A stretch of 64,000 nucleotides of DNA from the NCBI GenBank assembly GCA_033439265.1, contig JAVTVX010000027.1, positions 14,089,001-14,153,000 on the forward strand. Reading direction: 5' to 3'. Shown piece by piece: positions 9,963 to 22,501 of this stretch. The first letter of the stretch is position 1, and each line of letters starts with the position of its first letter. This DNA comes from Dillenia suffruticosa. Its lineage: Eukaryota; Streptophyta; Magnoliopsida; Dilleniales; Dilleniaceae. The position numbers and the translations under genes were made by a program. The notes beneath the pieces were generated by a model, which saw only the letters and a program-made list of their open reading frames with translations, was not told the origin of the DNA and made no database searches.

Positions 9963-11592
9963 ATGCTCAATGTGTGAGCTGGCGCACTTTTACTCATTTG
10001 AGTCTTTTGGTTTGAAGAAGCATATTTTGCGTGGATGTTAACTACATGTAAAATTTCTCCTCATTTTTGTTTATTAAACAATGAATTAAGACATATTAAT
10101 TGCAGGATTTGTTTCCTTGAGAATTGAAAATGACTTTTTGCTGCAAGTGCAGGAGCTTGGGGAACTGGTTGGTGTGATGGTTATGCTTGGAAAACTCAAT
10201 AGAGCTAAACAAAAGAAACCATGGACAACCAATGTATATAGGTTGACTACTCATTGTAGGCATCCTTGATGGTTCCATGTGTTAAAAGTTTTAATTGTTT
10301 TGGATGCACTACATTGATGAATTGTGAATTGAATGTGCTCTCATAAATAATAGTCAAAAGAGTTCCATGAGTTCTTGAATCAAATTTATCTTTTATTTGT
10401 TTTGTAGCAATGTTATTAATTTATCCATTTAAGTTATTTATTTAGTCTTGAATGCAGCACACAAATAATGCTTATATTTTTATTGGCAGGTTTAAGGTCA
10501 TTGTCTAGAAGGAGCATGGATTTCATCCCATGATATCTTGCAACCCAGAGAGAAATTGTAAAGTCAAGCCTTTTTATCCATGTAAGTATACTTTGCAAAG
10601 AATATTGCCTTTGAAAGTTTGGAGCTAGGTCATTCTGTCTCTATAGTTTTAGTGGTTGCATTTGGGTGCTTGGAGGGGATTTGACACACCTCCAACAGGA
10701 GTAGAACTGTGGGAGAGCTTGTTACAATTGTTGAGTGGGTTTTGGTTGCATTTAAAAAATAATTAGAAGCAGTTGGGACCTCTTTATGATCTTACTAAAC
10801 CTTGGATTTTGAGAATACCTGCAGGTTCATCTAAATAAAGTGCACTTTCTAATACAGGGTTCTGGAGGTCCCTTTTCTTTTCTTTTCTTTCCCCCCTCCA
10901 TGCCCACTAGAAAATTGTTTGCAGTGGTTTAGGTTTGGAATTAAGGATTAGCAGTGATATTTACACTTGGGTAGGTGTGACCTTTTGAATTGAATAATAA
11001 AGTGGCTTTGTAATGTAAACGGGCTTTGTAATGTAAACAATCACTAGATGAGTTGTAACTGTTAGGTCATAGAGGGTCAAAACAAAGGTCTTTGTCAACA
11101 ATTGGAAATGTTTGTACCCGTCAACTATTATTCTTTTGTGCGTTATTGTTTTGCATATAAAAGAAAAGGATCTCAATAAAAAAGGAGTTGATAAGGGGGC
11201 AGTGGGAGGGGCCAACTGGTTATTCTATATGGAACGAACACAGGGTGCAACATCCATAGAGGATGAGAAAGACATAAGACTCAACCAAAAGCTAAGACAC
11301 TTAATAATACCAACCACTAAAGAAGATGATAGCATCTCAACCTCGAGCAGAGGGAGAATCCCATACGTTCTCCTGCTCATTACATATCTTCAGACAACTC
11401 CACTCAACAATTACTTATCCGCCAAGCTTGAGTTCACTTTGAAAGAAAAGACCAATTCCAAAATGTGTAATCAAGAGTGTGTTAGGTGCTTTTTCAAAAA
11501 TTCACGTGACAAAGTAATTGTGAATATGACTTACCTTATAAACTTTTAGGATGAAAAATGAGGTTGGAATGATTCAAGTTGATGTGATATAA
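9963..11592 (+). other. Downstream of the PPR gene: probable 3' UTR, then unassigned DNA
   Basis: The first several hundred bases have non-repetitive composition and may be 3' UTR, possibly spliced (a TTGGCAG acceptor-like site at about 10490). About 10980-11560 holds a TATAAAA-like site (about 11156) and a 145-residue open frame (11112-11549) with no family resemblance that I can recognise. No gene is called. Confidence 0.3.
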
Positions 11593-11599
11593 CCAAACA

Positions 11600-13042
11600 A
11601 CAACAACAACAACAATTTGAGTTTTAATCCCAATAATTTGGGGTTGGCCATATGAGAGACAAGTACGTGGATTTAAAATAAAAATAAATAAAAAATAATA
11701 AAATTAATAGATAAAAAATAAAAAGGTTAATTTGTGCGGATTCTTCCACGCCACTCATTCCTATCCAACGTCATCCTCTCGTCTAAACCCTTAGTTATCA
11801 TATCTTTATGGATAATTTGCATGCAAGTTTTCAGTGGTTTATCTTTACGTTTTACTAGATCTACCATATTCAAGTTTTCTATTCTTCTAACCGGTGCGTC
11901 ATTGGATCTTCTTTGCACATACCCAAACCATCTTAGCTGACATTCTTGTATTTTCTCCACAATTGAACTAATTCCCAATTTTCTACGAATTTCTTCATTT
12001 CTAATTCTATCTTTTCTAGTTTTACCACATATCCACCTAAGCATTTTCATTTCTGTTACCGTCATTTTTTGTCTTGTTGTTGTTTAATTGCCTAATACTC
12101 GATACCATATGATAGTGCAGGTCTTACTGCGTTTTTATAGAACTTTCCATTCAAATGTAGTGGTATCGTGCGTTCACAAAGAATTCCAGATGTCTTTCTC
12201 CATTTCATCCAATCCGCTTGAATTCTATGATTCACATCTCCATCTATATTACCATCATTTTGAATAATGGAACCAAGATATTTAAATAGTTCACTTTTCG
12301 GTACATTTTGTCCATCTAATCTAATCGTTTCTTCATCGTTCTGATCATTGTTGCTAAACCTACATCTCATATACTCAGTTTTCGATCTACTCAATCCAAA
12401 TTCTCTGAATTCCAGTATATCCCTCCATAATTTTAATTTAGCACCAATACCTTCTCTAGTTTCATCAACCAATACTATATCATTTGCGAAAAGTATATAC
12501 CATGGTATTTTATCTTAAATGTTTTTTGTGATTTCGTTTATCACTATTGCAAAAAGAATGGAGTTAATGCCGAACCTTGATGGAGCTCAATGTTAATGGG
12601 AAAACTATCGCTCATACCCTCGTAAGTTTTTACATTGGTTACAGCTTTATCATACATATCATTAATGAGATTAATGTATCTCAATGAGAGCCCTTTCTTC
12701 ATCAGCGTCCACAATTATATATTTCTAGAAACCTTATCATATACTTTTTCTAGATCAATTAATAGCATATGTAAGTCTTTCTTACGTGCTCTATATGTCT
12801 CTATCAAATGTCTTAATAAGTGAATTGCCTCCGTGGTGGATCTTTCCGGTATAAATCCAAATTGATTGAGACATGTTTATCTCCACTCTTAATATATGTT
12901 CTATTACTCTCTTCCATAATTTCATTATATGGTTCATAAGTTTAATTCCTCGATAGTTTGAACAATCTTGTATATCTTCTTTATTCTTATGTAGTGGTAC
13001 AATTATACTCTCCCTCCATATTTGAGACATTCTCTTAGTTTG
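11600..13042 (-). mobile_element. RTE-type LINE, 5'-truncated
   Basis: Read on the minus strand. The 3' end is the plant RTE tail (CCCCAAATTATTGGGATTAA, then (TTG)n), at the left edge at 11600-11660. The body encodes the C-terminal half of an RTE reverse transcriptase: WRESIIVPLHKNKEDIQDCSNYRGIKL (13030-12950), FANDIVLVDE (about 12490-12460, where the usual FADD reads FAND), KTEYMRCRF (about 12390-12360), and TEMKMLRWICGKTRKDRIRN (about 12060-12000). Stops and frameshifts separate the pieces. The 5' half (endonuclease and early RT) is missing. A 7-bp repeat CCAAACA flanks it (11593-11599 and 13043-13049), consistent with a target duplication. Confidence 0.85.
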
Positions 13043-13154
13043 CCAAACACTTGGAGTTTTTTGTTATTTTAGAGCAGCCATCACTTGGAGTTTTTTGTTA
13101 TTTTACAATATCTTAAATTTGATGGATAAATCTGGAAAGTGAAAATGAGGTAAT
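13043..13154. repeat. Tandem duplication of about 34 bp
   Basis: ACTTGGAGTTTTTTGTTATT.. occurs twice in succession (about 13050 and 13084), separated by a unique AGAGCAGCCATC end. It lies between the RTE LINE and the copia element. Confidence 0.6.
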
Positions 13155-13463
13155 TAACACAAAGCAAGGATGAATAATTTTTTTGTGTTTCTTATTAATC
13201 AAATGAAATTGTACATGGCAATACATAGACTATTCTAGGTTACAAAAATTTGAAAACTATTTAGTCAAATCATACAAAAATAGTAAATTATTCTAGGTTA
13301 CAAAAAATAGGAAACAATCTAATCGAAGCATACAAATGAGGAAACTACCCAAAATCAATTCTATATCAATTCTCAAAGTTAATCCTATATCAATCCTATA
13401 ATTTAAGGAGTCAAAAAATCACACAATCACACGAATTTCCTAATGAAGCCACATAATTCAACA
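13155..13463 (-). repeat. 3' LTR of the copia fossil
   Basis: Direct repeat of 17751-18088, ending next to the polypurine tract. The left outer edge abuts the GTAAT target duplication. Confidence 0.85.
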
Positions 13464-16400
13464 CTCCCCTCAAGTTGGTGAATGGATATCTTCCATTCTA
13501 AGCTTGCCAACAATGTCTTGAAACAAAGTGCTTGATAGCGCTTTTGTGAGTATATCTGTTAATTGATTTTTGTTGAAACGAATGGTGTACATATTAGGCC
13601 GTTATCAAGCTTCTCATTGATAAAATGTTTGTCAACTTCTATATGGTTCGTTCGGTCGTGTTGTACGGGATTATGAGCAATGCTGATGGCAAATTTGTTG
13701 TCGTAATACAATCTCATTGGTCCTTCACATTTTATCTTCAAATCATCAAGAATTATTTTCAGCCACAGTAATTCACATATTCCTAATACCATTGACCTAA
13801 ATTTAGACTCTACACTTGATCTTGCCACCTCGTTTTGCTTCTTACTCCTCCACATTACAAGATTCCCTCCTAAGAAGCTACAATACCCTAAAGTTGACCT
13901 CCTGTCATCCGGTGACCCAGCATAATCAATATCGGTATAAGCCTCCAACATCATGTTTCTCCCTTTCTTGAACAAAATACCTTGTCTAGGGTTGCCCTTC
14001 AGGTATTACAAGATTCTATAAACTGCTTCAAGATGCACTTCTTTAGGATTATGCATAAATCTACTAACAACACTCACTACAAAATGCAATATTAGGTCTC
14101 GTATGTGCCTAATAGATCAGTCTCCCAACAAGTCTCTGGTAAGAGCCTCTATCAACCATGGGAACCCTTAGAGCATCACATAGTCCATGATTGAACTCAA
14201 TGAGTGTGTCAACCGGCTTACAACCCAACTTCCCTGTTTCCTTTAGCAAATCAATCTCACACTTCTGTTGAGAAATAAAGTTCCCTTGTTTCGAATGCAC
14301 CACTTCAATACCTAGGAAGTATTTCAATTTCCCATGTTCCTTAATATCAAATTCTTTCAAAAGACTTTTAAATTATCCATCTCTCTTGCATCATTGCCCA
14401 TTACGATAATATTGTCAACATACAACAACAGGGCTGTCACTCCCCCAGAATTTGAGTGTCTCACAAACAAATGGTCGCCTTGACTTTGTTTATATCCCAT
14501 GGTAGTCATCGTCTTGGTAAATCTTCCAACCAGGCTCTTGGTGATTGCTTGAGTCCATAAAGAGCTTTCTTCAACTTGCACACCGTTCCCTCTTTAGATT
14601 CAAAGTCTGGAGGAACTTTCATATAGATCTCTTCCTTTAGGTCACCGTGATCTTGACATCAAACTGTTGTAGATTCCACCCAAAATTGGCAGCCAATGAC
14701 AAAAGGACCCGTATTGTATTCATCTTCGAAATCGGAGCAAATGTCTTGCTTTCTTCAACTTACACACCATTCCCTCTTTAGATTCAAAGCCCATAGGAAC
14801 TTCTATATAGATCTCTTCCTTTAGGTCACCGTGAGAAATGCATTCTTGACATCAAACTGTTATAGATTTCACCCAAAATTGGCAGCCAATGACAAGTGGA
14901 CCCGTATTGTATTAATCTTCGACACCGGAGCAAATGTCTCTAGATAATCAATGCCATGGGTTTGATTGTACCCCTTCGTCAACTAATCTTGTTTTGTATC
15001 TTTCTACTGAGCCATCTGACTTGTACTTTATAGTGAAAACCCATCTACATCCCATTGATTTCTTTCTTCTCGGTAATTCGACCCATCTCATGTCTTATTC
15101 TTTTCAAGAGCTTCCATTTCCATTTTCCTAGCATCCTCTCGCTTCTTGTTCCCTAACGTCTTCGATAGATTTCTCAGAATGGGAATTGAGTGAAAGTTCC
15201 TTAAGAAGGCTCTATGGCTTTGAGAAAGGTTTTGGCAGGTCAAGAATAGGTACTACAGATATTTAGTACAGGTTCTAGTTCCTTTCTTTTGTGCAATTGG
15301 TAGGTTGACATCACTTGGTTTTTTCGGTTCATCTACTAATGCAATAGGCTCAACCGATGGTGTGGAAGCGGTTTCAAGTATTTGGGCAGCAATATGAATG
15401 GGAAATCGTACTTGTATCGATCAAGAAACTTGAATTTTCTTCCTAGAATAGACCTGAAATGGTTGATTATTGTACTGTTTCCCCTGATCTTTCGTCACTT
15501 CACATGACTTTGGTGACTCAACAATAGGTTCAACGGTAGGTTGAACGGGTGACTCAACAGTAGATTGAATAATAGGTGACCCAACAGGCGACTCTGAAAT
15601 GGGTTTAAATGGAGATGAAAACTCAACAGACTGACTAGGAAAATCAAGAAAAAATAGGTCCTTCGCGTCTCACGTTTTCCCCCCCGAAGATATGAATGTT
15701 GGAAAAAAGACTCATTTTCAACAAATGTAAATCAATGGAGACAAAAAATTTTTTGGATGGGGATGGAAACACTTATAACCCTTAATACCTAATGAAAATA
15801 CAGTTACAAGCATGTGGATCAAGTTTTCCCTTGTTTTGAGAGTGGACATGGATAAAGGCAACAGCCAAAAATTCTAAGCATAAAATTGTTTGAAATAGTG
15901 AAATTGGGAAAAGATTTTGTGAAATTTTCAATTAGACTTTTGAAGTCAAGAACCTGAGTTTGAAGTCTATTAATAAGATGTGTAGTTGTTAAAATTACTT
16001 CTCGCCGATATTGTTTAGGTTGTTAAAATGACTTCTCCCCGATATTGTTTAGGTGCATTTTTGTGAAACAATAAAGCTCTTGTGACATCTAAAAAGATAG
16101 CTATTTTTATGATTGGCCACTCCGTTTTGTTGTGGAGTCGTAATACAAGATGACTCATGAATGACCCATTTCTTTTGGAAAAAATGGGAGAGAAATTGAT
16201 TGAAATAGTTTCTGACATTATTGGAACGAAACCGCTTAATTCTCATATCAAACTATGTTTTGACCATGTTGTAAAAAGTGGGAAAAACAGTGTCAACATT
16301 AGGTTTATTTTTCAAAAGATAGATCAACGTTACTCATGTACAATCATCAATAGACGAAACAAACCACTTTGCACAAAGAATATTCAAAACGGTGGAGGGT

Positions 16401-17750
16401 CCCCAAAAATCACTATAAATGAGAGAAAAAGGATTAAGAGTTTTGTATTGCTTATTGGAAATGAAACATGTTTGTGTTTGGCAAGTTTACAATCATCACA
16501 ATGAAAAGACTCAAGAGTAGACTCTTTAAATAATGACAGAAATATCAACTTAAGGATATTGAACAATAGATGACCTAGAGGCCGATGATAAGGCCATACT
16601 TTATCTTTATTTGACATGATAGACTCAGAAAGAAATGATGTAAATAAAAAATTCTTAACTGTGGTTCTTCCACTTTGATCTTCGAGGTAGTAAAGACCAT
16701 CTCTCTCACTAGCACGTCCAATCATCCTCCTCTGCCCTGCTCCTAAAATACACATCATGAAAGAAAAAAGGTTACACTGCAATTAGAATTGCAGGTAAGC
16801 TTTTGAATGTCAATAAGATTTGCAAAGAGTTTCAGAACATGTAGGATATATATTTTTTTTAACATGAGAGAATTGTTTTTGTGAATGTCCGGTTACAGTG
16901 GTGATGGATCCATCACCTATAGTTATTTTCTTATGACTAGTGCAAGGAGTATACGAAGAAAATAGATTGAAGGAACAAGTCATGGCTTAGTGGCTCCTAA
17001 ATCTATTACTAACATATTTGGAGAAATTTTTTCTGAGACATTAGTAACAGAAGAAGAAGTGATACCTGAAAATGCTTAAGAACATGAACAAGATACCTCT
17101 TGTTTGGTTGCTGAAATTTGTCTTAATTTCGTAAATCTGGGCAGCATCATGAACCTTGGAGTATGTTTGTTGGATAGTATCCCAAATCCCCTAGGCAATT
17201 CAGAGAAACGTATATGTATCGCTAGTTTCTGGAAGCATTGAATTCCACATGACATCACCATGGAATCTTGTTTATCCCATGCGTCGAATTTAGAATCCTG
17301 CTTTTTAGGTCCTGTGTCCAACAAAATGGCTCAGTTTACCTCTTCCTTTCAGAAATGTACGGACTAACTGTGACCACTTCAAGTAGTTCTTCCCATTCAA
17401 TTGTTATGCAGCCTGTATATTCTGTAATTCTCCTGTTGAGATTGTAGCAGAACTCTTGGTGGCAAGCACTTCCTGAACAGGGTTGGTTTCATTTGACTTA
17501 GACATGGTGATTTGGAAGAATTCGAGAGAAAAGAAGGGTGAATAAGATAATAAAATATTCGGGTAAAAAACTAGGAATCTTAACAAGAGAGGAATTTGAA
17601 GAATTAGAAGAAGAGCAGATGAGAGAACAACAATGAAGGCTGCATAAACACAGTGAAATATTCTCTGTTTGGACAAAAAAACAGAGCAGAAAAAACATGG
17701 ACAAAAAAACTGTAGTTTGATCTCGACAAAAACCTAGGGCCTTTGTACCA

Positions 17751-18088
17751 TGACACAAAATATGGATAAATAATTTCTCTATATTTCTCATTAATTAAAT
17801 AAAATTGTATATGACAATTTATAGATTATTCTAGGTTACAAGAATTAGAAAACTGTCTAGTCAGATCATACAAAAATAGGAAACTATTTTAGATTACAAA
17901 AAATAGAAAACAATTTAATTGAATCATACAAAACAAGAACACAAAGTTAACCCTATATCAATTCCATAATTCAAGAGGTCAATCCTATATCAATCCCCAA
18001 AATCAAATCCTATATCAATCTCATGATTCAAGGAGTCCAAAAATCATACAATCACACGACTTTTCTAATAAGACCACATAATTCGACG
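17751..18088 (-). repeat. 5' LTR of the copia fossil
   Basis: Direct repeat of 13155-13463. The inner edge is next to the primer-binding site and the outer edge abuts the GTAAT target duplication. Confidence 0.85.
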
Positions 18089-18093
18089 GTAAT

Positions 18094-18889
18094 ATCTTAG
18101 AAAAGTCATGAGATTTGTTGCAACTTGCAGGCGTTTAAAGATTAATATAATTCCAAACCACTCTATTGGACCACAATTTGATGGAAAATGAGATTTTAGG
18201 GACATTAGAAGTGGCAGAATATTAAACCTGTCATTGAGTAGAGAAAGGAGTTTGGAAATGCTATGTAACCACTTTTTTATCATTTTGAAAGATTTTCAGG
18301 TGCTACACAGGTTAAACAGTGCCTAAACAATGATTAGAACAAACTCAGTTTGATAGAAGCATAGGAAAGATGATTAAATTCATGGAATTTGGCAACATTT
18401 AGTAGATTGAGCCAAAAACCATGATTTAAAAATTTCAATTTGAAACTTATTTAATAATGAAGTTCTCACAAAGCATGGATTTTGGAAATCTAGTGTGAAT
18501 TTGTTTCTTTGATTTGTCACAGAACCAGACTTTAAGTGTTAATATGACGGATTCAGTTGGTGGCTAGGAAGACTGTAGGGGCAACTTATCATGAAGTCAT
18601 TTTTTACTCTTTTACAGGGTGGTACTCTTATAGTCTGTAATACTCATTTTCCCTGGAAATGGATTTGGTAGGTGCTGGCTCCTCTCTAAGTTTCTTTCTT
18701 TGGATTGGAGGCCGTGTGGAAAAATATTCTTATTCTAGAAAATTTACAAAAATAGGAATAAATGTTATATATGCAAATCTAAGGCAAAGTAATTTCATTA
18801 TCTTCTATTGCATTGCTCGTGAGTGAGAGAGTTCTCAATCTCGGTTTTAGGTTTTCTCTAATGTTCATGGGTGGTGACGAGGTGTACTA
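18094..18889. other. Unassigned intergenic DNA
   Basis: No open frame of note and no repeat that I recognise. The composition is less AT-rich than the LINE-derived DNA further on. Confidence 0.3.
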
Positions 18890-19201
18890 AAGATGAAGTT
18901 TGGATTTGGTCGTAATTTCTTATACAGCGAAGAGAAGGCTTTTAGCAATGGTTCCTTAGGTTATTTTTTGGATTGTGTGGCGCAAATGCAATACTAGAGC
19001 TTTTGAGAGTAGAGAAGCTTTGTAGACGCTTTGAAAGCTAAGTTGTTATATACTGTTACTTTTTGGACTACTAGTGAGAATTTAGATGTCGAGGTAAATG
19101 TAGCCCTTTTGTCTTGTCTTGAATTATTAGCTTTGTAAGTTTTTGGTTTGGCATCCCCTTAATACCTCTAATAAAGTTTTTATTCATCATAAAAAAAAAA
19201 A
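18890..19201 (+). mobile_element. L1-type LINE 3' tail with poly(A)
   Basis: Translates in pieces to VIFWIVWRKCNTRAFESREA, then ALKAKLLYTVTFWTTSENLD, the familiar C-terminus of plant L1 reverse transcriptase ORFs (IFWCIWRERN.R.FE). It is followed by a short 3' UTR, AATAAAG at about 19170, and an A-run at 19191-19201. Only the last 300 bases of the element are present. Confidence 0.6.
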
Positions 19202-19989
19202 TTCTATTGTGAATTTTGTAGCTGCTAGTTCCTATCTATGTAGCCCTTAATGGGATCACAACAATTGCTGAGACTCATCTTCAAGGCCAAAATAAGTCTT
19301 ATAATCAGTTAAAGGAGAGAAAAAAGCACATGGCCTCATAGGTTGGGTGGTTTTTCATGCTAGAGAAGCAAAATGTGATTGAAGCTTTAGCAAAATCTTG
19401 GGCTTTTGTTAGTGTTGTCGGGGACAATTTGGGAGTTGTTGTGCTGTTTTTTACTCATTTTGATTTCCGATGAGGCCAAGGTGAGCACAAAATGTCAAAT
19501 TGGAAAGTTAACAAAGATGATATAAGGGAAACGAAAATTAGGATCACATCTTTTGGAATTTTATTAGCGAGAAACCAATTCCTTCAGTTGACTCTGAGAG
19601 GGAGGGTATGTGGATGAGTGGATGCATTAAGATCAGATAGAGAGAAAGAGGATCAGTCATAAGATTTCAAACAAGGAAAGAAAACACAATGACAACAACT
19701 AGGAAAGCCAGTACTTGCTGGAGTTACTCAAAAGAGATGAGACTTGAGAACATGTTTGCAACGAGTGAAGAGACAAAGGATTTGAAGGGTAGAACTTGCA
19801 GTAGCAGGTGGTGTTAAGGCTTGTTATGGGGATTTATTGGATTACCTGAAATAAGACTGAAAGTCATTACTCCTTGTCAATTAAAGATGTTAGCATTGTA
19901 GAGTGACACAAGGAGAGGTGAGGAGTGAGAAGAGATTGGGAGAGAATATGCAACATGAACAGCAAAGCACTACTGATGAAGAAGCTGGA
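19202..19989. other. Unassigned intergenic DNA
   Basis: No coding region or recognisable repeat. Purine-rich from about 19600 to 19950. Confidence 0.3.
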
Positions 19990-20390
19990 GATTCTTCAGG
20001 GTATTGATTCTTGATCCAACTAATATTCCTTTTGGTCAGTGGTCCTTGATTGGATTAATACTAATGATTTTCAGCATGTTAGAAGGCCATATAAGCTTCC
20101 AAACATCTGTCTTGTGTGTTTGAGAATTAATGAGACGAGCCTTTCTTTCCATTGTGGTTTTGCTCGGGCTCTTTGGAATATCTCTTTACCATGTGGGCTC
20201 TTTGGAATATCTCTTTACCATGTGTGGAGAAAGTAGGGTTTTTTCCTGTTACTTGAATTCCTTAAAAGTTAAGGTTATAAGACTTTTGTTTGGACAGCTG
20301 GTCTTCATAGGATTAAATACTATTGACTTGTTGCTAGTAAGGAAACCAAATAGCGCTTTGTCTCCTAAGATATATATGTTATGAAAAAGG
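19990..20390 (+). mobile_element. L1-type LINE zf-RVT fragments, two in tandem
   Basis: At 20039-20240 the frame reads LDWINTNDFQHVRRPYKLPN..CLVC..SLSFHCGFARALWN, the zinc-binding reverse-transcriptase region (zf-RVT) of plant L1 elements. At about 20290-20380 a second zf-RVT start follows (INTIDLLLVRKP-like, then ALSPKI). Between them a unit of about 28 bases (CTCTTTGGAATATCTCTTTA..) is tandemly duplicated at 20169 and 20197. All fragments are short and truncated. Confidence 0.55.
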
Positions 20391-20549
20391 ACTTATGTAT
20401 TAGAAGAATGGAAGAATGTAGAAAATTTCTAAGGATAAGAAATCCTTGGGAAGTGAAAAGGCACTATTACAAAACTAAAACCGATGCATTACTGCTTTCC
20501 AATTCCTTTTTAAATCTTTTTAAATTATGAGAAATATAAAAAATTATTT

Positions 20550-21950
20550 TGTCCCATAAAAAGAGAAGTCAATAGTCCGGTTGTCAAAAATTCAAATATT
20601 TGGTCGTCTCCAAATGTACCATGGGATGGCCATCAACATGCATTTTCACAAACCCTAAAGTATGTGAGGAAGACTCTTAACGCAAAACCAACATATTGTG
20701 CTTATTTGGCCTATCTTTTTTTCCGGGTTAAAGCCAACTTAAACCTAAAAGTTGGGCCAAACAGTTTTTCAAAATTTACTTTATAAAAAAGCTTACTTTT
20801 TTTAACGCAGAAAACAAGGAGGGGGGCAAAAAAAAGAACTCATGAGAGGAGTTTTTACTTTTCTGATCTCTCGTTTCTTTTTTTTTTTAAATTAAAATGT
20901 GGGTTGACAAAAATGTCACTAACTATTTCAAATATTATAATTTTATCATATATATAAATCCAAAATTTTATGAATATTTAAATAAAACCAAAAAATATTT
21001 TGCCACATGTATGTTTAGTTTAACTATTTACAAATTTGTCTTTTAAAAATATGAGTTTTAAATATTTCTGAATATTTCAGAATTATTTATGAAAATATTT
21101 ATTTTGTATATTATTTGTAAAACTTTAATAGAAATTATATAAATTGTTGTCATACTATTTATTTGAGAAAATAGTTTTTTTAAGTAAAATTGTCAAATGG
21201 TTTTTCATTTAAAATTCAAAACTCTCATTTCTGAGTTTAAAAGCCAAAAAATAAGAACTTTTAATACAAAAAAATTAGGCAAAATTTGCTTATTGTCACA
21301 CACAGCAAAGTAGTTCCACATCTCCATTGCAATAGAATATTGTAAAATAAATAATTTCTAGGCTTAAAACTAGTGTAACATATGACACAAACATTTAGAA
21401 AGATAGTTTTATAAGGTCTCTTCTTTTGAAGTAGATCATTGGTATTAAAATGCCTGATCTTGGTAGGAATCTTTACCTTCCAAATAAAAGTATTAAGGTA
21501 AAATTGAGGGTTTTTGTGAAGAATAACTTGATAATGAAATAGAGATTTACGTGAAAAAATTCCGAAAAAATCAACACTCCAAATTTTACTATCACGAATA
21601 TGTGGTCCTGTAACACAAAAATCAAAGAAGAAAATTTAATAAGTTCTTTATCATCAAGTTTTTTTAAGAAATGAAAATCCAAACATATTGAATGTCACAC
21701 CAATAATAGAAAACTTTGATAAGAGCAAAGTGAGTATACATAACCTATAAAAGCAATGGAAAGAAATGGACAATGGCAATTCCCTATTCCATTGCTCCTC
21801 CCAATACAAGACATGAGAACCTTGCCTACTTAAAGGACACCAAGGGAATGGTATAACTGATCCATTGAGAAATGAACTTCCAAGGTCTTTAATGAGAAAT
21901 CTTTGTCTTCTATTATTTGTTCTATGAGAATGCATATATAGCTAACTACC
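20550..21950 (-). mobile_element. L1-type LINE fragment, interrupted by a hAT-like MITE
   Basis: The plus-strand text (TTTATAAGGTCTCTTCTTTTGAAG at 21411 on, and AATGAGAAATCTTTG at the right) is homologous to the L1 fragments at 30600-32885, which read on the minus strand as zf-RVT and reverse-transcriptase C-terminus. The L1 sequence stops at 20699 (ACATATTGT) and resumes at 21289 (CTTATTGTCACACACAGC). Confidence 0.6.
20700..21288. mobile_element. hAT-like MITE inserted in an L1 fragment
   Basis: The 589-bp insert separates two parts of one L1 fragment. The flanks CATATTGT (20692-20699) and CTTATTGT (21289-21296) match at 7 of 8 bases, the target-duplication length of hAT elements. The ends are weakly inverted (ATTTGGCCTATCTTTTTT near 20704 against TTTTGCCTAATTTTTTT read back from 21286). 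The interior is AT-rich and noncoding, with a GCCAAAAAATAAGAACTTTT / AAGCCAACTT..GGGCCAAACAG sub-terminal theme. Confidence 0.5.
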
Positions 21951-22019
21951 CTTTTGCATTGTTTGTTTGATAAAAAAAGATTAGATTAGCTTTTATAAAA
22001 GAATGTACAAACTTAAAAG

Positions 22020-22460
22020 GGATGAGACATCCATAGTAATGTGATTAAGACAATAAAATAAATTAATGGGCAACTGCCTTCCAATTTGTCTTCAACTCTT
22101 TTAAGCTATAATTCTTATAAATTCTTGAGGCATGCATCGACAGTCATGTATAAAAACAATTTTGTCGCATAGAAGGAGAATCAATGGTTTAATCACTAAA
22201 AATTCTAGCATTCTCCTCTTTCAAGAAATACCAATGAATAGCTACAAATACTCATCTTCAAAGCAAGTGGTATCTTTCTGCCCTACAAAAACTCTAAATT
22301 TTGTGAGAAGCAAAGGCTCCTAAGATATATCCAACCATTGTCAACTACAGCAAATAGGTTGTTTCACATCTCCAAGCAATATGATAATGTAAAAATAAAT
22401 GATCACTATTTTGTTGTCACACACAACACATACATCCAGGTAAATAGGCGGTTTCACATA
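22020..22460 (-). mobile_element. L1-type LINE fragment (zf-RVT region)
   Basis: Homologous to 30780-31030: TTTTGTCGCATAGAAGGAGA.., CTCTAAATTTTGTGAGAAG.., CCAACCATTGTCAACTACAG... It ends with AATAGGCGGTTTCACAT (22443-22459), which recurs exactly at 28779-28795 on the far side of the RTE pair. Confidence 0.55.
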
Positions 22461-22468
22461 CAATAGCA

Positions 22469-22501
22469 ACTTGATCTTAACCAAAAGGTTGAGAAAGGTA
22501 T
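22469..22501 (-). pseudogene. U2 snRNA 5'-end fragment (first 33 nucleotides)
   Basis: The minus strand reads ATACCTTTCTCAACC, then TTTTGGTTAAGATCAAGT, which is the conserved 5' end of plant U2 snRNA (ATACCTTTCTCGGCC.., GGCTAAGATCAAGT) with three changes that all look like G/C to A/T decay. It is flanked by a 16-bp direct repeat with one mismatch, TTCACATACAATAGCA (22453-22468) and TTCACATACAATAACA (22501-22516). It therefore looks like a tiny retro-inserted U2 piece with its own target duplication, placed at the 3' junction of an RTE LINE. It is too short to be functional. Confidence 0.7.

Larger units (their letters stand above)
13155..18088 (-). mobile_element. Ty1-copia LTR retrotransposon, fossil, both LTRs present
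   Basis: Two direct LTRs, 13155-13463 and 17751-18088, flank about 4.3 kb. The whole is bounded by the 5-bp target duplication GTAAT (13150-13154 and 18089-18093). It reads on the minus strand: the primer-binding site (TGGTACAAAGGC-like) lies just inside the right LTR (about 17739-17750) and the polypurine tract next to the left LTR (13464-13476). Parts in order are gag-like (about 17680-17080), integrase (about 16790-16015), reverse transcriptase (about 14640-14110) and RNase H (13975-13559, with the LYYDNKFAISIAHNPVQHDR core). That order is the Ty1-copia order. The element is broken, with many breaks across all regions. The LTRs differ at many positions and in length, so the insertion looks old. 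Confidence 0.9.

Noticed and set aside
11112-11549. 145-residue open frame
   Set aside because: No recognisable motif, no ATG at its start that I can support, and repeat-like surroundings; not called as a gene.
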